Positions 11,410 to 22,502 of a DNA stretch of 64,000 bases are shown one piece after another (positions within the stretch are counted from its first letter, which is position 1; each line of letters starts with the position of its first letter). The notes below the pieces were generated by a model. That model was given only the letters and a program-made list of their open reading frames with translations. It ran no database searches and was not told the origin of the DNA. The DNA is taken from assembly GCA_914767885.1 (NCBI GenBank), contig CAJZBQ010000005.1, positions 744,001-808,000 of the forward strand, given 5' to 3'. This stretch comes from Blepharisma stoltei (lineage: Eukaryota > Ciliophora > Heterotrichea > Heterotrichida > Blepharismidae). Position numbers and translations under genes: made by a program.

Positions 11410-11833
11410 AATAATAAAATGGCGACATTGATGGATATAAGACTCTGAGGTGCATCTCCTGAAAGAGTGGGTGGATCGGCGCAATGGGTGGCGAAAGTAT
11501 TTCTTCATGAGCTATAGACCATCTCAAAGGGAAGCCTAATGAAATAGGGTGCTTTGTTTCTCCTCTCAAAGGTTTTTCTGTCCTGAAAGACAGGTTAGGC
11601 AGGCTTTGCCTACCACATACTCTTTCCTTATGAGGACTATTGGGTGCCCTCCAGATGGTGGCTCTACACTTAGGGAGCTATCCCTAGAATAATGGTTTAG
11701 GTCAGAAAATTCTAGACAGCAATCTTCCATTTTCCTCATATGAACTCTAAGGTATATGGAGACTGGCTTTTAGAGTCAAGAGAAGGCAACAGTCATTGGT
11801 TAACCCTGCCTAAGACGGCAATATCACTTAACT
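11410..11833 (+). mobile_element. SINE-like retroposon, intergenic
   Basis: A 424-bp element with the head ATAATAAAATGGCGAC and an 11-bp TSD TAGCTGATAAA at 11399-11409 and 11834-11844. The body is more GC-rich than the flanks. No downstream complement of the head strand was found, so the 5' stem may be lost or different here. It lies between the IFT46 and CHCH genes. Confidence 0.7.
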
Positions 11834-11911
11834 TAGCTGATAAATTATCCAAATGTCAATATTCAGTAATCTAATGGCTTTAATTTATGGCCGTATTTAT
11901 TATATTAAAAA

Positions 11912-12226
11912 ATGGCTGAGAGAAATCGATTTAAGTATATGAGATTTAACAAAGAAGGAAGAACTTCACAACTAGATGAAGAAAACGTGACCTTTGCCAG
12001 GAATGATGAATCTTCTCCTCGCCAAATTGTTTATAAAAACGAATGCCCAAAAGAATTTGAAAATTTCAAAAATTGCATGACTGAGCATGATAATAGACTA
12101 TCGGAATGCGCTCATCAAAATTCTGACCTGGAGCATTGTGGCAAAAAGGCATTCAGTTTAATTAATGCTATGACAGAATCTTATGACTACCATAAAGGCC
12201 TACATAGAAAGGATGAGAATAGTTAA
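11912..12226 (+). CDS. Twin CX9C (CHCH) small protein
   Basis: A 104-residue protein with four cysteines spaced C-x9-C-x10-C-x9-C (CPKEFENFKNC, then SECAHQNSDLEHC). This is the coiled-coil-helix-coiled-coil-helix pattern of proteins imported into the mitochondrial intermembrane space by the Mia40 relay, many of which are respiratory-complex assembly factors. No targeting peptide is needed or seen. The specific family member cannot be named. The N-terminal 40 residues are hydrophilic and unassigned. Confidence 0.7.
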   Translation: MAERNRFKYMRFNKEGRTSQLDEENVTFARNDESSPRQIVYKNECPKEFENFKNCMTEHDNRLSECAHQNSDLEHCGKKAFSLINAMTESYDYHKGLHRKDENS

Positions 12227-12289
12227 TAAATACTAAAATGATCTATCTTCTGAATTATCAATTTCTTGGTGGCATTTCAGTATTGAATT

Positions 12290-13110
12290 CTATTTCCTAA
12301 TTTTAAGAGAAATGATTGACTCAAACTGCCATTTAGCATAATCTAATGTTGGCTCAGGAATTTTTGACATCAGTGCCATAACGTCTTGTTTAGTTTTATT
12401 TGCTAATTCTGCAAATTCTTTCCTTTGTAGATCAGGCACAGCCAAAATTAAGCTTCTTACACATTTCCGCAATTCAATGTCTATTTCATGCATCAAAGAC
12501 TGCTGCTGAGGGACAGATATCAATTCTCTAGGCCTCAAAACTTCTGCTTCATTTGTCAGTAAAATTGCCTTTTGGCTCATTTTTTCTATCTCTTGAGACT
12601 GAATATGCTTTGAATTTTTCCAAAACTTTTCTTGTTGAAGTTTCTCATAATGAGTTATCAAAACTTCCTCAGTTACTTGATTTTCTCTCTGTAAATTTTG
12701 GCTGAGCGCGTTTTCAAGAGAAATATCAATTATTAAATGCAAGAATTTACTTGAATGCTGCTGTGCAATTCTTTTGTAAGGCTTGATTAGAGATTTCAAA
12801 TGATTTACATCATCAATTAGTATACTTAATTCAATCATATTTAAAAAAAAATTAAATTGTTGATAATAAAGCTAATACAAGGCAATTAATTATATATGAT
12901 TTTGCTATCACAATTATTCATAATTTCTAAAAATCTTTCGAGGAATAAGATTCTTGCTTGATGGAAATTTTCCACTGAAAAGTTTCCTAATTCTCTTAAA
13001 ATGTCATCATAACTTAGCAAAATCCCATCTAAACTTCTTGCTAAATATTTAGCCAATGTAGTTTTTCCTGATCCTGGGCATCCCGAAATGACAACAACTA
13101 TGTTATTCAT
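12290..13110 (-). CDS. PSTK: L-seryl-tRNA(Sec) kinase-like P-loop kinase
   Basis: 248 residues after removal of a 74-bp TA-bounded insert (12821-12894). The N-terminus has a Walker A motif, ISGCPGSGKTTLAKYLA, then LLSYDDILREL. After the insert follow LIDDVNHLKSLIKPYKRIAQQ and FLHLIIDISLENALSQN, matching the order of PSTK and its relative KTI12 (DD-N-xxR-Y, then a strand ending in D-xx-xE-xxL). The C-terminus (MHEIDIELRKCV) is helical as in PSTK. PSTK phosphorylates Ser-tRNA(Sec) on the way to selenocysteine. This matters here because UGA is read as Trp. KTI12 (Elongator partner) is the main alternative. The gene starts 15 bp from the divergent CWC21 gene. Confidence 0.65.
12821..12894. mobile_element. 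Short TA-bounded IES in PSTK-like gene
   Basis: A 74-bp AT-rich segment bounded by TA on both sides. Its removal joins SKII to LIDDVNHLKS. A 68-bp alternative using neighbouring TA pairs is also in frame. Both reading frames stop inside it. No clear inverted repeat. Confidence 0.7.
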
Positions 13111-13125
13111 TTCTTACAAAATTAA

Positions 13126-14211
13126 ATGTATAATGGTGTCGGTCTAACCACTCCAAGAGGCTCTGGGACAAGTGGATACGTCCAAAAAAACCTCGCTTAT
13201 ATCCAAAAGCCCACCACTCGTGCTGATTTCCAAAAAGAGCTTGCAGCTATCAAGGCAAATCCCCTTAAGCCGCCTAAAAAGCCAAATCCAGAATTAATTG
13301 AGCACGAACAGAAAAGGCAAATTGAAATCCATCTGATTAATTTCAAGAAAGCTCTTGAAGGGCAAGGACTTTCTCCTGAAGAGATTAAGGAAAGAGTTGA
13401 CAATGCCAGAACTCATCTTTACGCAAAGCTGCATGAAGCACCTTTACTAAACCAAAAATCAAGTCACCAAAAAGTGATACAAAAAAATGAAGAAATAGCG
13501 AAATTTCGAGACAGCTTTGGAATCAAGAATGATTATGTCCCTGGCTCTTCTTTTGATTTTGAAGCATTAGAAGAAAAAAGACAGAAAGAAAAAGAAGACA
13601 GGGCTATGAAAAAAAAAATGGAAAAATTAAAAGTGCTAGAAGAAGCACAAAAGAAAGAAAAAGAAGCCAGTTTAAAGAATGAAAAGGCAAAAATCCCTAT
13701 TGAAAAGGAGAAACCTAAAGAAGAATTCAAAAAACCCTCAAAACCTATTGAAAATGCAGATAGAGAGCCGATGGAAGATGGAGAAATCAAGAGTGAAAGC
13801 TACCAAAAAGAAATAAAAGAGAATCCCAAAGAAAATCTTAAAAGCGAAGAAAAGACTTTGGAAAAGAAAAATGCTCCAAAAGAAAGAGGTCCCCAAAGAA
13901 AAGATTTAAGGGAGAAAAGGCGGTATTCAAGAGATCGTCAATCTCGAAATTATCGGAGAAGTCCAGATCATTATAGAAGGAGAAGCCCGTACAGAGATAA
14001 CAGGAGGCCTAATTACAGAAATCGAAATAAATACTCAGACGATTCACAAAGTCCAGATTACAGAAAAAGTCCAAAGGAGTCAAGAGACAAAGCAAGGAGA
14101 TACAGAAAATACAGTTCCAGCAGTAGCAGGAGTTTTAGAAGTCGAAGCTGCAGCCACTCAAGTTGCAGCGGGTGCTCTTCATCATCCTCATGTTCAAGCT
14201 GCTCTAGATAA
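13126..14211 (+). CDS. CWC21: CWC21/SRm300 (SRRM2) family splicing factor
   Basis: A 361-residue intronless gene. The N-terminus MYNGVGLTTPRGSGTSGYVQ is the near-invariant start of CWC21/SRm300 proteins, which bind Prp8/Snu114 in the active spliceosome. A cwf21 helix pair follows at about residues 60-110 (HLINFKKALEGQGLSPEEIKERV). Next comes a long Lys/Glu-rich coil, then an RS-rich tail (RRSPYRDNRRPNYRNRNKY, Ser/Arg runs, CSSSSSCS). Such a factor would work on the 15-16-nt introns seen throughout this window. The start is shared tightly with the divergent PSTK-like gene, 15 bp away. Confidence 0.9.
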   Translation: MYNGVGLTTPRGSGTSGYVQKNLAYIQKPTTRADFQKELAAIKANPLKPPKKPNPELIEHEQKRQIEIHLINFKKALEGQGLSPEEIKERVDNARTHLYAKLHEAPLLNQKSSHQKVIQKNEEIAKFRDSFGIKNDYVPGSSFDFEALEEKRQKEKEDRAMKKKMEKLKVLEEAQKKEKEASLKNEKAKIPIEKEKPKEEFKKPSKPIENADREPMEDGEIKSESYQKEIKENPKENLKSEEKTLEKKNAPKERGPQRKDLREKRRYSRDRQSRNYRRSPDHYRRRSPYRDNRRPNYRNRNKYSDDSQSPDYRKSPKESRDKARRYRKYSSSSSRSFRSRSCSHSSCSGCSSSSSCSSCSR

Positions 14212-14228
14212 TTTTAATTCTTGTTAAC

Positions 14229-17200
14229 TTAAGATATTTCTAATTCTCCTCTGTGGGCAATAGCTTCATAGGTTTCCACTATCTTTCTCTTTACTTCTTC
14301 AGCCCTTGGGCTTAATTTTGCTAAGCCTGCCCCAATTTCACTTCCAGTGATTGGATGAATTACTGTAAACAATCCTTCCGCATGATCTTGAAGTAATAAA
14401 CCATTTCTGATATCAAACTTCCCATCCTTAAATTCATTCGCAAAATAATCGAAAAAGCTAAATATCAAATGCCCCAGGTTGTACTGGGCGCTGTTAGATG
14501 TCTTGACTTCGTTGTCAAACCATACATCATAGCCTCCTACAAGCTTGGGCTCATGAGGCTTGTTTTGAAGAGAGTTAAGCAATGGAGGGTTTATTGTTTG
14601 CAGAAAGCCCAAGACTAAGAAAGACCAGTGATAGTTCTTCACGATGCTGGACACTCCTTTAGCTCTTGACCATATTTTTACAAATATAATGAGTTCAGTG
14701 ACTAGTGAGTCAAGCGAACAGTATTTCTTGGCCAGAGAAGTGGTTTCTAATCCTATGAGGTCGTTGATAGATAAACTGAAAGAGTTTGGATATTGAGGAA
14801 ACTTCATTTGTAAAGAGTAAGCTGTTTCTTTTATTTCAAAGCTAGGATTAGCTGATAAGAACGCATTTTTAATGTTTTGAAGCGCTTGTTGAGGATTTGC
14901 AATCGATGGATTGATGACTGTCAAGTCAATATCTGAGTCAATCGTCCAAATTCCTGCAGACGTCGACCCCAATCCTTTAATTTCTGAATTTGGAATAACC
15001 CCAATTACTGTATTTTTAATTTGCTCACTCCCCCCCTCCGTGAGTGAACAAAACCATTAGAAAAATCGCTATTTTTTGCCCAAAAACCCACCTTCTGTGA
15101 GTGAACAAAAATTTTTTTAAATAGAAAAATTTTTTATGGGAAAAAAATTTGATATATAATTGATCATTAGTATAATGAAATCTAGAGCTAATTCTGTTTA
15201 ATTTTTAAACAAATTGCTTTTTAAAACATAAAATTTATAAATTAAATTAATATTTGCTTTCCAATTTTTTCAAATCAGGATTTTTTTTAAAATTTCTAAA
15301 TAAATTTTTTTAAAAAAAAAATTAACCCCCTTCCGTAAGTGAACAAAAAAATTTTGTTCACTCACGGAGGGGAGGAGTCAGTAATTTGCTTAATGATGTT
15401 TAAGTGCTCTTGTTTAGGCGTATATTTGTCAATGAGATTCATTGCTGAATCTTCAATTCTTGCTACAAGCTTTTCAATCTCTGCTTTTGACTTTTGGGCG
15501 TTTTCTTCTTTCTTTTTCTTGACATATGCAGGCTTCTTTTTTTCTTTCTTTTCCTCTTCCACTCCTTCCTGTTCTTTCCGCTTCTTTTCAGACCTTTTAT
15601 CTTTTTTGTATGACTCTTTCAGTTTGTTGGATTGCACCTTTTCTAGCCATGCATTGAGCTTCACATTTATGGCATGCTCATTGTATTCACTTAAAAAATG
15701 GGTCTGATTAACAGCTTTTACAATGACTCTCCAAGCCAGCATTTCCTTTTCTTTAGGCTTTGTGCTTCCTAGAGCTGCATCTAATGCGGCAAAGACTTCT
15801 TGCTCTCCGCTTTCTTTTTGAGATGCAATTTCAGCAAGTTTTTGACCTAGCTCATCAGCATGAACAAATTTCTCTTTTTCAATTGAATTCATAACCTCTT
15901 TTAATAATTTTTCAACTAATTTGCTAATTTTCTCTTCATTTTTCTTCTTAGAGTGCCCTGCTTCTTGCTCTTTATAAGGCATCCCAGGCACTTCAAGTTT
16001 TTTGCCTTTATTTTTTTTAGATTTTTCTGGTTTTACTTCTTCTTGTGGCTCTTTTTCTTCTTCTTTCACATTCTCAGTTACTTTATCTCTTTCTTCATCT
16101 TTGAATGAAACTCTTGTCTCTTTATGATTCCCTTCATAAATTCTAATTAAACTTTCATTAGGCTGAGACTGGACCTTTTTGCATATCTCTCGGTACGATT
16201 CAAGCAGTCTTGTCTTCTGATTAGGAGTAAAGTTAGGCTCAAACTCCCTCAGGTTTCTTTCTATATGAGGTAACAAGGCCCCATGTCGTTCATCTATTTT
16301 TCTATCGAGCATAAAGTAAAGGGTATTGAAGACAAAAATACTAATTAACTCATGAGCTCTTATTTTCTTTTCCAAAATTATTGAGCATCCATTTCGAAGA
16401 CTTCCCAATACAGCAGTAATATCTGATTCATCGTTTGCTAAAATATCAACATCTTTTGGGTCAAGCGTGAAGATTTTGTCTGGCACAGCAATCAATTCTT
16501 TATGTGCAAGACTAATTTTTACTATTTTTATTATTTCTTCATTTAGTTTCATCAGCTCAAAAAGAGAGTGCAGAACTGAGTTATAAGCTCTCGCTATCAG
16601 ATCAGTCAAATGCTGATCAATGCTTGATTTGATTTCTGTAAAAAGATTAAGATTAAGATTACGCTGGGTATTTAAAGTCCCCTCTTCGTCCGAGGAAGCA
16701 TTCTACGGTTTCCCGTATGGCGGCAGAGCGTTCACCAAGCCCGGGCCGAAACCCCCGGTTTCTCGGTAGAGGCAATGTCAAGGGCCGTCTCATACCGGCT
16801 TTGCTGACCGCCTCCATTTCCAACTTGGATCGTCGCCTAAGTTTACGCCAACACTGCCGCGTCGTCCGCCAGATCTGCCCATTGAAGGGCACCTTTTAAA
16901 CTGGAGAGACTCTCGTTTAGTTGTCTAACTCGCCTTCCCCTCTTTTCCGGTCATCCCGAGAAAGAACTCAATAGCTTTCGCTATTCGGGGCGAGCCACAA
17001 AAGCAGCTTAGGCAGGTAAGTCGCCCTGCCTCATTTCGGGCACTCACTGGGCTGAGCGCTGCTGGCAAAAAGAAGTCACGAGTAACTGCCCATGGGTCTG
17101 GTCACAAAAACAGCGCCTTTTGCGCTTAGGCCTCTCGCTTCGAGGTCCCAGACGTTGTTGGGCTAACTCCTGGCTCCAAAAACCATGCCCGGATATACAT

Positions 17201-17598
17201 GGGTAACCACCACTGAGAGGGTGGGTCGGTCGCCGTCCGCCATTTTATGTATATGATTTGATTTCTGTAAAAAGATTGCTTGCATTCCTGAATTGCTCAA
17301 TGATATCGTTTGTCATTTCAGGCCGGGTTCTTTTGCCATTCGTTTGATTTTTGGCCCAGTCCGAAAATAGTTGCAACAGCCTGCATAGGATAATTCCTCT
17401 CGTTGATGGGTCCAAACTTTGAGTAGCAGAAATTTTATAGAGGGTTTTTATTGCTGCTAAGTTTTTATATTTTGCTTGGTGCTGGCTGAGGAGAATTCCG
17501 ATAGTTAATGGATTCTCAATCTTTTCTTTTGTATTGATAGCTCTTTCAAGAGCTGCCTGAGGCCCAGACTCACAAAATGCTTCTAATATAGGATCCAT
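14229..17598 (-). CDS. Cid1/TUTase-type nucleotidyltransferase-like protein
   Basis: 795 residues after removal of a SINE-like element (16649-17253) and MITE C (15028-15377); exon total is a multiple of three. The N-terminal about 500 residues are helical then Lys/Glu-rich, with no named domain. The C-terminal domain has the polymerase-beta signature GLGSTSAGIWTIDSDIDLTV (G-S plus D-x-D) and a PAP-associated region (NYHWSFLVLGFLQT, GHLIFSFFDYFANEF), as in poly(A)/poly(U) polymerases of the Cid1/TRF4 group. The third metal-binding Asp, normally in a D-I-S-F-N context, appears as FSLSIND with Ser in its place, so activity is uncertain. The first ATG is at 17598. Confidence 0.75.
15028..15377. 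mobile_element. C-rich MITE C (TCA TSD), inside nucleotidyltransferase gene
   Basis: A 350-bp family member with TCA duplicated at 15025-15027 and 15378-15380. Its palindromic end is on the right. Removal with one TCA gives NIIKQITEQIKNTVIG in frame. A second in-frame solution uses the TAATTTGCT repeat that flanks the TCA on both sides and yields KQIKNTVIG. Confidence 0.85.
16649..17253 (-). mobile_element. SINE-like retroposon inside nucleotidyltransferase gene
   Basis: A 605-bp, GC-rich insert with a perfect 24-bp TSD at 16625-16648 and 17254-17277. The minus-strand head TATACATAAAATGGCGG pairs through ATGTATA, then CCGGGCATGGTTTTTGG. The 3' tail is a short TAATCT repeat. Precise removal restores NLFTEIKSSIDQHLTD. 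A TA within the TSD would allow TA-bounded excision. Confidence 0.88.
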
Positions 17599-17645
17599 TT
17601 TATATGCCAATATCAGATTCAATGTACTTTATCTTATGATATTCC

Positions 17646-18086
17646 TTTACTTACTTACTTACTTACTTAATTATTCGGTCTTTAAGGTGTTCGGTGCCGC
17701 AGCCCCTATAAAAAGGGCTTTTGGCAAAACTAGTGACGTCACCGAGCCATCATGGATTAACCTGGTCAGCCCAGGCCCAAGCCTTCTATCAAAGCTTCGC
17801 CGCTAGCCTTGCTGACTTCTCACCCGGCGCGCTGCCGATGCCTCGCCCTGACTCAGCTCCTGCGCGTGTTCCGCCTAAGGGTCATCTTCCCGTGGAGATG
17901 TGCTGAGGGGTAAAACCCCGAGATCTTGAACGCACTGTGGACCCGTTCCTCTGGTTATCCCCAGAGTTAAACGGCTGTTGCTGTGCAGAAGTTCTCAAGA
18001 GAAAACCCAACCCCATAAATAAAATTCCATGAGGGAGAGAAAATTAGCAAAGCTAATTTCTCTCGAACCGAATGCCATTTTATTTA
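17646..18086 (-). mobile_element. SINE-like retroposon upstream of nucleotidyltransferase gene
   Basis: A 441-bp insert with a 16-bp TSD (one mismatch) at 17630-17645 and 18087-18102. The minus-strand head TAAATAAAATGG has a perfect complement, ATTTTATTTA, about 65 nt downstream. Between them lies a hairpin (GAGAGAAATTAGC/GCTAATTTTCTCTC). The 3' tail is an AAGT tetranucleotide run. Confidence 0.85.
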
Positions 18087-18102
18087 TATCTTATGATACT
18101 CC

Positions 18103-18645
18103 AAATAAATATTATAGTCAATTAGATGCTATTTAGCATTCTAAATAATGATTATTTTTTGCTGATATTTTTCAATTATTTATAATGAATAATAATTTTT
18201 CTGCTGTCATTTGTAGGATTTAAATGCATTGTAAGTGTGTTTATCATCAAAGTTAAAACACTCCTGGTTTTATGCTTAAATTTGAGGCCAATATGGCTTT
18301 ATAATAAATTTATTGAAAGTTGTATGATGATATCTCAGCTCACTTTGAGAAAATCTATGAAACCAAACAACGACTGATTCATAAAAACAAAATGATGAAT
18401 TTTATCGGTGATCCATGATCAGATAATCGAGCTTTTTAATACTGATAACTTCATTTTCATATAAGGCTATCATGCTCTTTCGTGATCCTATTCATATAAG
18501 GAAATCTCTAAATTCACTTTTAGAGGAATTGAGTAATGCATTGCATAATATATCAGTCTCTTCTGAGAAATTAAAGATTTAAAAATTAGATTTTTAATCC
18601 TCAGGCTCCTTTTTGTTTAATGTTAAATAATTAATTTATTAATTA
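18103..18645. other. Intergenic, AT-rich
   Basis: No coding frame, RNA or repeat recognised. It separates the 5' end of the nucleotidyltransferase gene from the 3' end of the MGC protein gene. Confidence 0.5.
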
Positions 18646-20949
18646 TTAAACAATACTCTTCCCAGGTCTTCTCCTCTTAATCTTCTTGGTTACCAATACT
18701 TTGACCTGCTCAACCATTTCTTTGCTCACAACAACAGTTGCGGTATATGAATTTTTTGTTCTATCAGATGATTCCACGTTCCATTGGCTTGGAAGTTCGA
18801 TCTTCACTGATTCAAACTGCTCCTTATTCTCATTTAAAATCTTGATGCCTTCAGGCGACTCGCATATCCTTATATTTTGAGATTGCTCATTTGAAATATT
18901 GATGCTTTCAGATGGCTCACTTATCGTAATGGCGATTTCTTGCTGAGTATTGTTATTTTTTAAGGTTTCAGGAGTGATCATATCATTAGAGTTAGGAATT
19001 GTGGTCTCATCTAGTTCGAAGATTGAGTTGTTGGTCTCGTTTGTATCATCTGGGGTTAATTGGATGTCGATCATACTTGTGTTACTTGAGTCTACTTCTT
19101 CAGGTATCATAAGAGAAAGTAAAGCTTCATTCTTAATTTCCTTAAGAAGTATATTTTCACTTATAAGTTTAGGTTTTGCTGTGGTTTCTTCATTTTTTCA
19201 ATTATTTGAAGTCATGAGACTAAAGCTTCTTTTAGCGATAGCTAAGCTATTTCTATTTATATTTGCTGTTGGTATCATTGTTTTTCTAGGAGTAGCATCA
19301 ATACTGTTTAAGCCTGTTCTTGGAGAGGATTCTTGACTTGGGCCTATATTACTCATAGAACTGGTGGCCTCTTCGGTCGGCAATGTTGATGCTATTGTCT
19401 TGACAGCTTTATTTTTGCTAAATAGAAAGTAATAATCATTGTACTCTTTCATTATCAAAGCTCTAACTCCTGAGGCACTGACCAAGTTAGGGCATTTGAC
19501 CACTTGCTTAATAAAGGCACTCTTTGGAATAAAAGCTCTGCCTTGCAAAATCAATTTCATTGAGGTTTCAATGAATAACGGCTTCCCTTCAAGCAATTTA
19601 CTTTCATAGTTATGTAATAAATCCTCAGGAATTTGGTCCATTTTCTTGCCCATTGCAGATCATACAAGACTGATAGAAACATGGGCAATGTCTTGCAACA
19701 GAATTTCCACGTTTCGAGCTCGAAGGTTCTCTCCATACACTTGGTGAACGTCATGGAGTAAAGTTGCTTTCTGCTTTACTGTTCCTTTAGAAAGCAAAAT
19801 TACCAATATTTTGAATCTTTTTGGATCTGTGCGGTTATCTTTTTTATATATATTCTCTATGATATTGTCCTTTTCAGACTTGAATATGCGAAACTTTGGC
19901 GGACACTTAAAAAGTTCAGAATATTCTGACTTCCCCCTTTTAAATTGGAACAAAATATATGGGATTTTCCCATGGATGGCGCTATTTTGGTCTTGATTTT
20001 CCAAGTGGGAAAATCTAGGCCAAAACAGCGTCATCATGGGAAATTGCAATAGCTAAAATTTCCATTTTTTGGTAAATTAAACCCCCTTTAAATTGAAACA
20101 AAATTAATTTTATAATAAAAAATTTTATATATAAAAATCATAATTTTATGTAAAAAGTTTTGATATAAAATGTTTCTTTTAACTAAAATTAAAAATTTAG
20201 TTATATCTTGCTCTTGTTTAAAGAAGAGAGTATAAGGAGCATCCTATTTAATTAAATTTATTATCCTTAATTGCTAAATTTTTTGTTGTTGTTGTTGTTG
20301 ATAAAAATGATATTTTCTATTTAAATAATTTTGATATAAATCAATGCGAATTTCTTACACAAAATTGAAAATTTACTTATTTCTTGCTTTATTTTAAAGA
20401 ACGGAGAGTATAAATAGCATCTTATTTAAACAAAATTAGCACTTTAATCGATAAACTTTCTAAATTTTTATGTTTTTAATTTTTTTTTTATCAATAAAAG
20501 TAATAATTTTTGTGTAAATAGTTTTGATACATTAATAGTGGCGTATTAACTAATAATGAAAATTTAATTATATCTTGCTTCGTTTTAAAGGATAAAGAGT
20601 AAATAGCATTTTATTAAACAAAGTTATTAATCTAATTCGATAAATTTTGATTTTTTTTTTTTAAATTTTTTATAATTATAAAAAATTTTATATTGATTTT
20701 TTTTTTTTTAACAAAAATTTTCTTAACCCCCTTTAAATTAGAACAAAATTTTTTGATCCAATTTAAAGGGGGGAGTGAGAGATTTTTTTCTGAAATATGA
20801 CCCCTTGCTTCCTGTTTGGAAGCAATTAAATTAATTTTTGTCTGAGCTGAGATTGCGGGAAAATCCAGCTTTTTTTCCCATTTGCAAATCTTTTGTTCAT
20901 TAGTGTGGAGTTGTGGAAGGTAGCCTGTGTTTGACGAAGTGCATCCCAT
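18646..20949 (-). CDS. Protein with possible N-myristoylation start, function unknown
   Basis: 484 residues after removal of MITE-like element Q (19930-20775); exon total is a multiple of three. It starts MGCTSSN, a good context for N-myristoylation and palmitoylation, suggesting membrane attachment. Residues 60-250 form a probable helical domain (KRFKILVILLSKGTVKQ, ATLLHDVHQVYGENLRARN) that could be a degenerate EF-hand-like array; I do not see clear calcium loops. The rest is Ser/Thr/Glu-rich and ends in a basic KKIKRRRPGKS tail. Several UGA codons serve as Trp. I do not recognise the family. Confidence 0.6.
19930..20775. mobile_element. C-rich TIR element Q (TGA TSD)
   Basis: An 846-bp element with TGA at 19927-19929 and 20776-20778. 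Termini CTTCCCCCTTTTAAATTGG and CTCCCCCCTTTAAATTGG are inverted. Additional internal copies of the terminus occur near 20080 and 20725, the latter making a palindromic end. The AT-rich core has three degenerate tandem blocks of about 150 bp containing TATATCTTGCTT-like strings. Removal gives EKNLSEYSELF in the host gene. Confidence 0.8.
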
Positions 20950-21556
20950 TTTATAATAATAAGTTATTTCAAATTATTGCTAAACTAATGGGTATTTTAT
21001 ATAAGGAAATAGATGCTAAAGCTATAATTTGTCATAAATTATGTTATGGCGAAACAAAAAGATTTATTAAAAATTATTTTAATAAGCATGTTAAATCATA
21101 ATAACTTATTAATAAAAAATTTTAATTAGAAATATTTTAATAGGATTGAGGCTGCTTTTCGATATAGTTAGAAACCCATATTTTAAGTAAGCAATACTAT
21201 ACAACCATTTATATGCATGATAGACGAAATAGAGTTCATAATTTGACCTACAAATTTGGCAGAATTATATAATATTTAAAATTCAAGTCAAAATAAATAA
21301 CTTTTGTATAATTCTGATCACTTGTCGTTAACATTTGATCGCTAGTGATTAGATTTCTTAAAATTAAGAATAGAATCTAAATTTTTACGTATATGCTAGA
21401 CTCAACAAAATTATCAAGAGCAAGCATATTACTTAATAGTTAATATTATTATTTTTCAATACAAAAATAGATCCACCGACTTGCTAAATAATTAATTTTA
21501 AATTCACAACTTTTATAAAATTATTATAGCATAATAACTCAAAACCATCCGAAAAA
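20950..21556. other. Intergenic, divergent promoters
   Basis: AT-rich region between two divergent genes. A 62-codon frame at 20913-21101 overlaps the host gene start and lacks coding character. No repeat recognised. Confidence 0.5.
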
Positions 21557-22420
21557 ATGATTCGTTCAAAATCCCTTTGCTCTCCAAGAATTGTAAGCAG
21601 CGCTTTGCCTACAGAACGTAAAAATATTAAGACAGCTCAGAAAGTCTACATATGAGAATCATCTATCCCGCAGGAATGAAAGCAGAATAAGAGTGTTAAG
21701 CTCGAACTAATCCATGTGTCCCAGACAAACAAAAATAAAAATACCCTAGATTTCCTTGTGGAAACTCAAAAGTACATCAATAAAATCTGCGGCAGAAGTC
21801 TTGACCAAATCAGAAATAATCAATTAATTTCTCCTTTGCTAAATTTAGCAATTGAGAAATCTGGCACAAGTAACATCCCTCGCAGAAAAAGAAAGTCGAC
21901 CACTCAAAACATGTCGATCCTTGCAGAAGGGTCTAAAGGCTTGTTCATATCAGAACTGAGCCCTCCAAAGACAAACACCTTGGCATCAAAATCATACCTC
22001 AGTCCTCGAAGCATTTCCTTTCAAAAGCTTGCTTCAAAATCTCAAATAATAACAACTAAAAAACAACCAATTCCACTCATTGTGAATCAGCTTGGAACTG
22101 ATTTCTTGCATCGGGTAAATAGTGAACAGCATATAATTCACAGTTATTCCATCCCCAATGGATTCAAACTTCAAAAACCTTCAACTTCCAACTCAATTCT
22201 CTTATCTCCTCGAAGTCAAGACGAACAAATGGGAACTTTTTTGAATAGGTTTGAGAATTCGAACAGAGTCCCTTATAAAGTTCCTAGATCAAGAGAAGGG
22301 GTCAATGGATGAAAATTATCAGCAAGGAGAACAAGGGGGAAAAGGGAAAACACTGTATCAAGCATCTATCGAAAAATGAAGAGCAGCAGTGAAAGACTTA
22401 TCCATACAGCAAATCAATAA
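21557..22420 (+). CDS. Ser/Lys-rich protein, unknown function
   Basis: A 287-residue intronless frame from ATG 21557 to TAA 22420 that needs UGA = Trp at three or more places. It is rich in Ser, Lys and SPR-type motifs (LSPRSISF, LLSPRSQDE), suggesting a disordered phosphoprotein. A short helical segment lies at about residues 60-85 (TLDFLVETQKYINKICG). No domain recognised. The next gene, on the same strand, starts 82 bp downstream and has similar composition; the two may be related or diverged paralogues. Confidence 0.6.
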
Positions 22421-22502
22421 ATTAATTATATCATAATTACACCCTGTTAGTTCTATTCTAATTTTCATTTTTATTTAAGCACCCAGAGTTCAAGCATTGA
22501 CA

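Noticed and set aside
15015-15390. A 9-bp TSD (TAATTTGCT) for MITE C
   Set aside because: It fits, but the 3-bp TCA matches the rule seen in the other fifteen copies; the flanking repeat is better seen as a 12-bp coding tandem repeat.
952-17622. Reading insert-bearing genes as pseudogenes
   Set aside because: Coding frames on both sides of every insert are intact and sum to multiples of three after removal, including genes with four inserts.
17648-17672. TTAC tetranucleotide microsatellite
   Set aside because: It is the 3' simple-repeat tail of the SINE-like element at 17646-18086, not an independent repeat.
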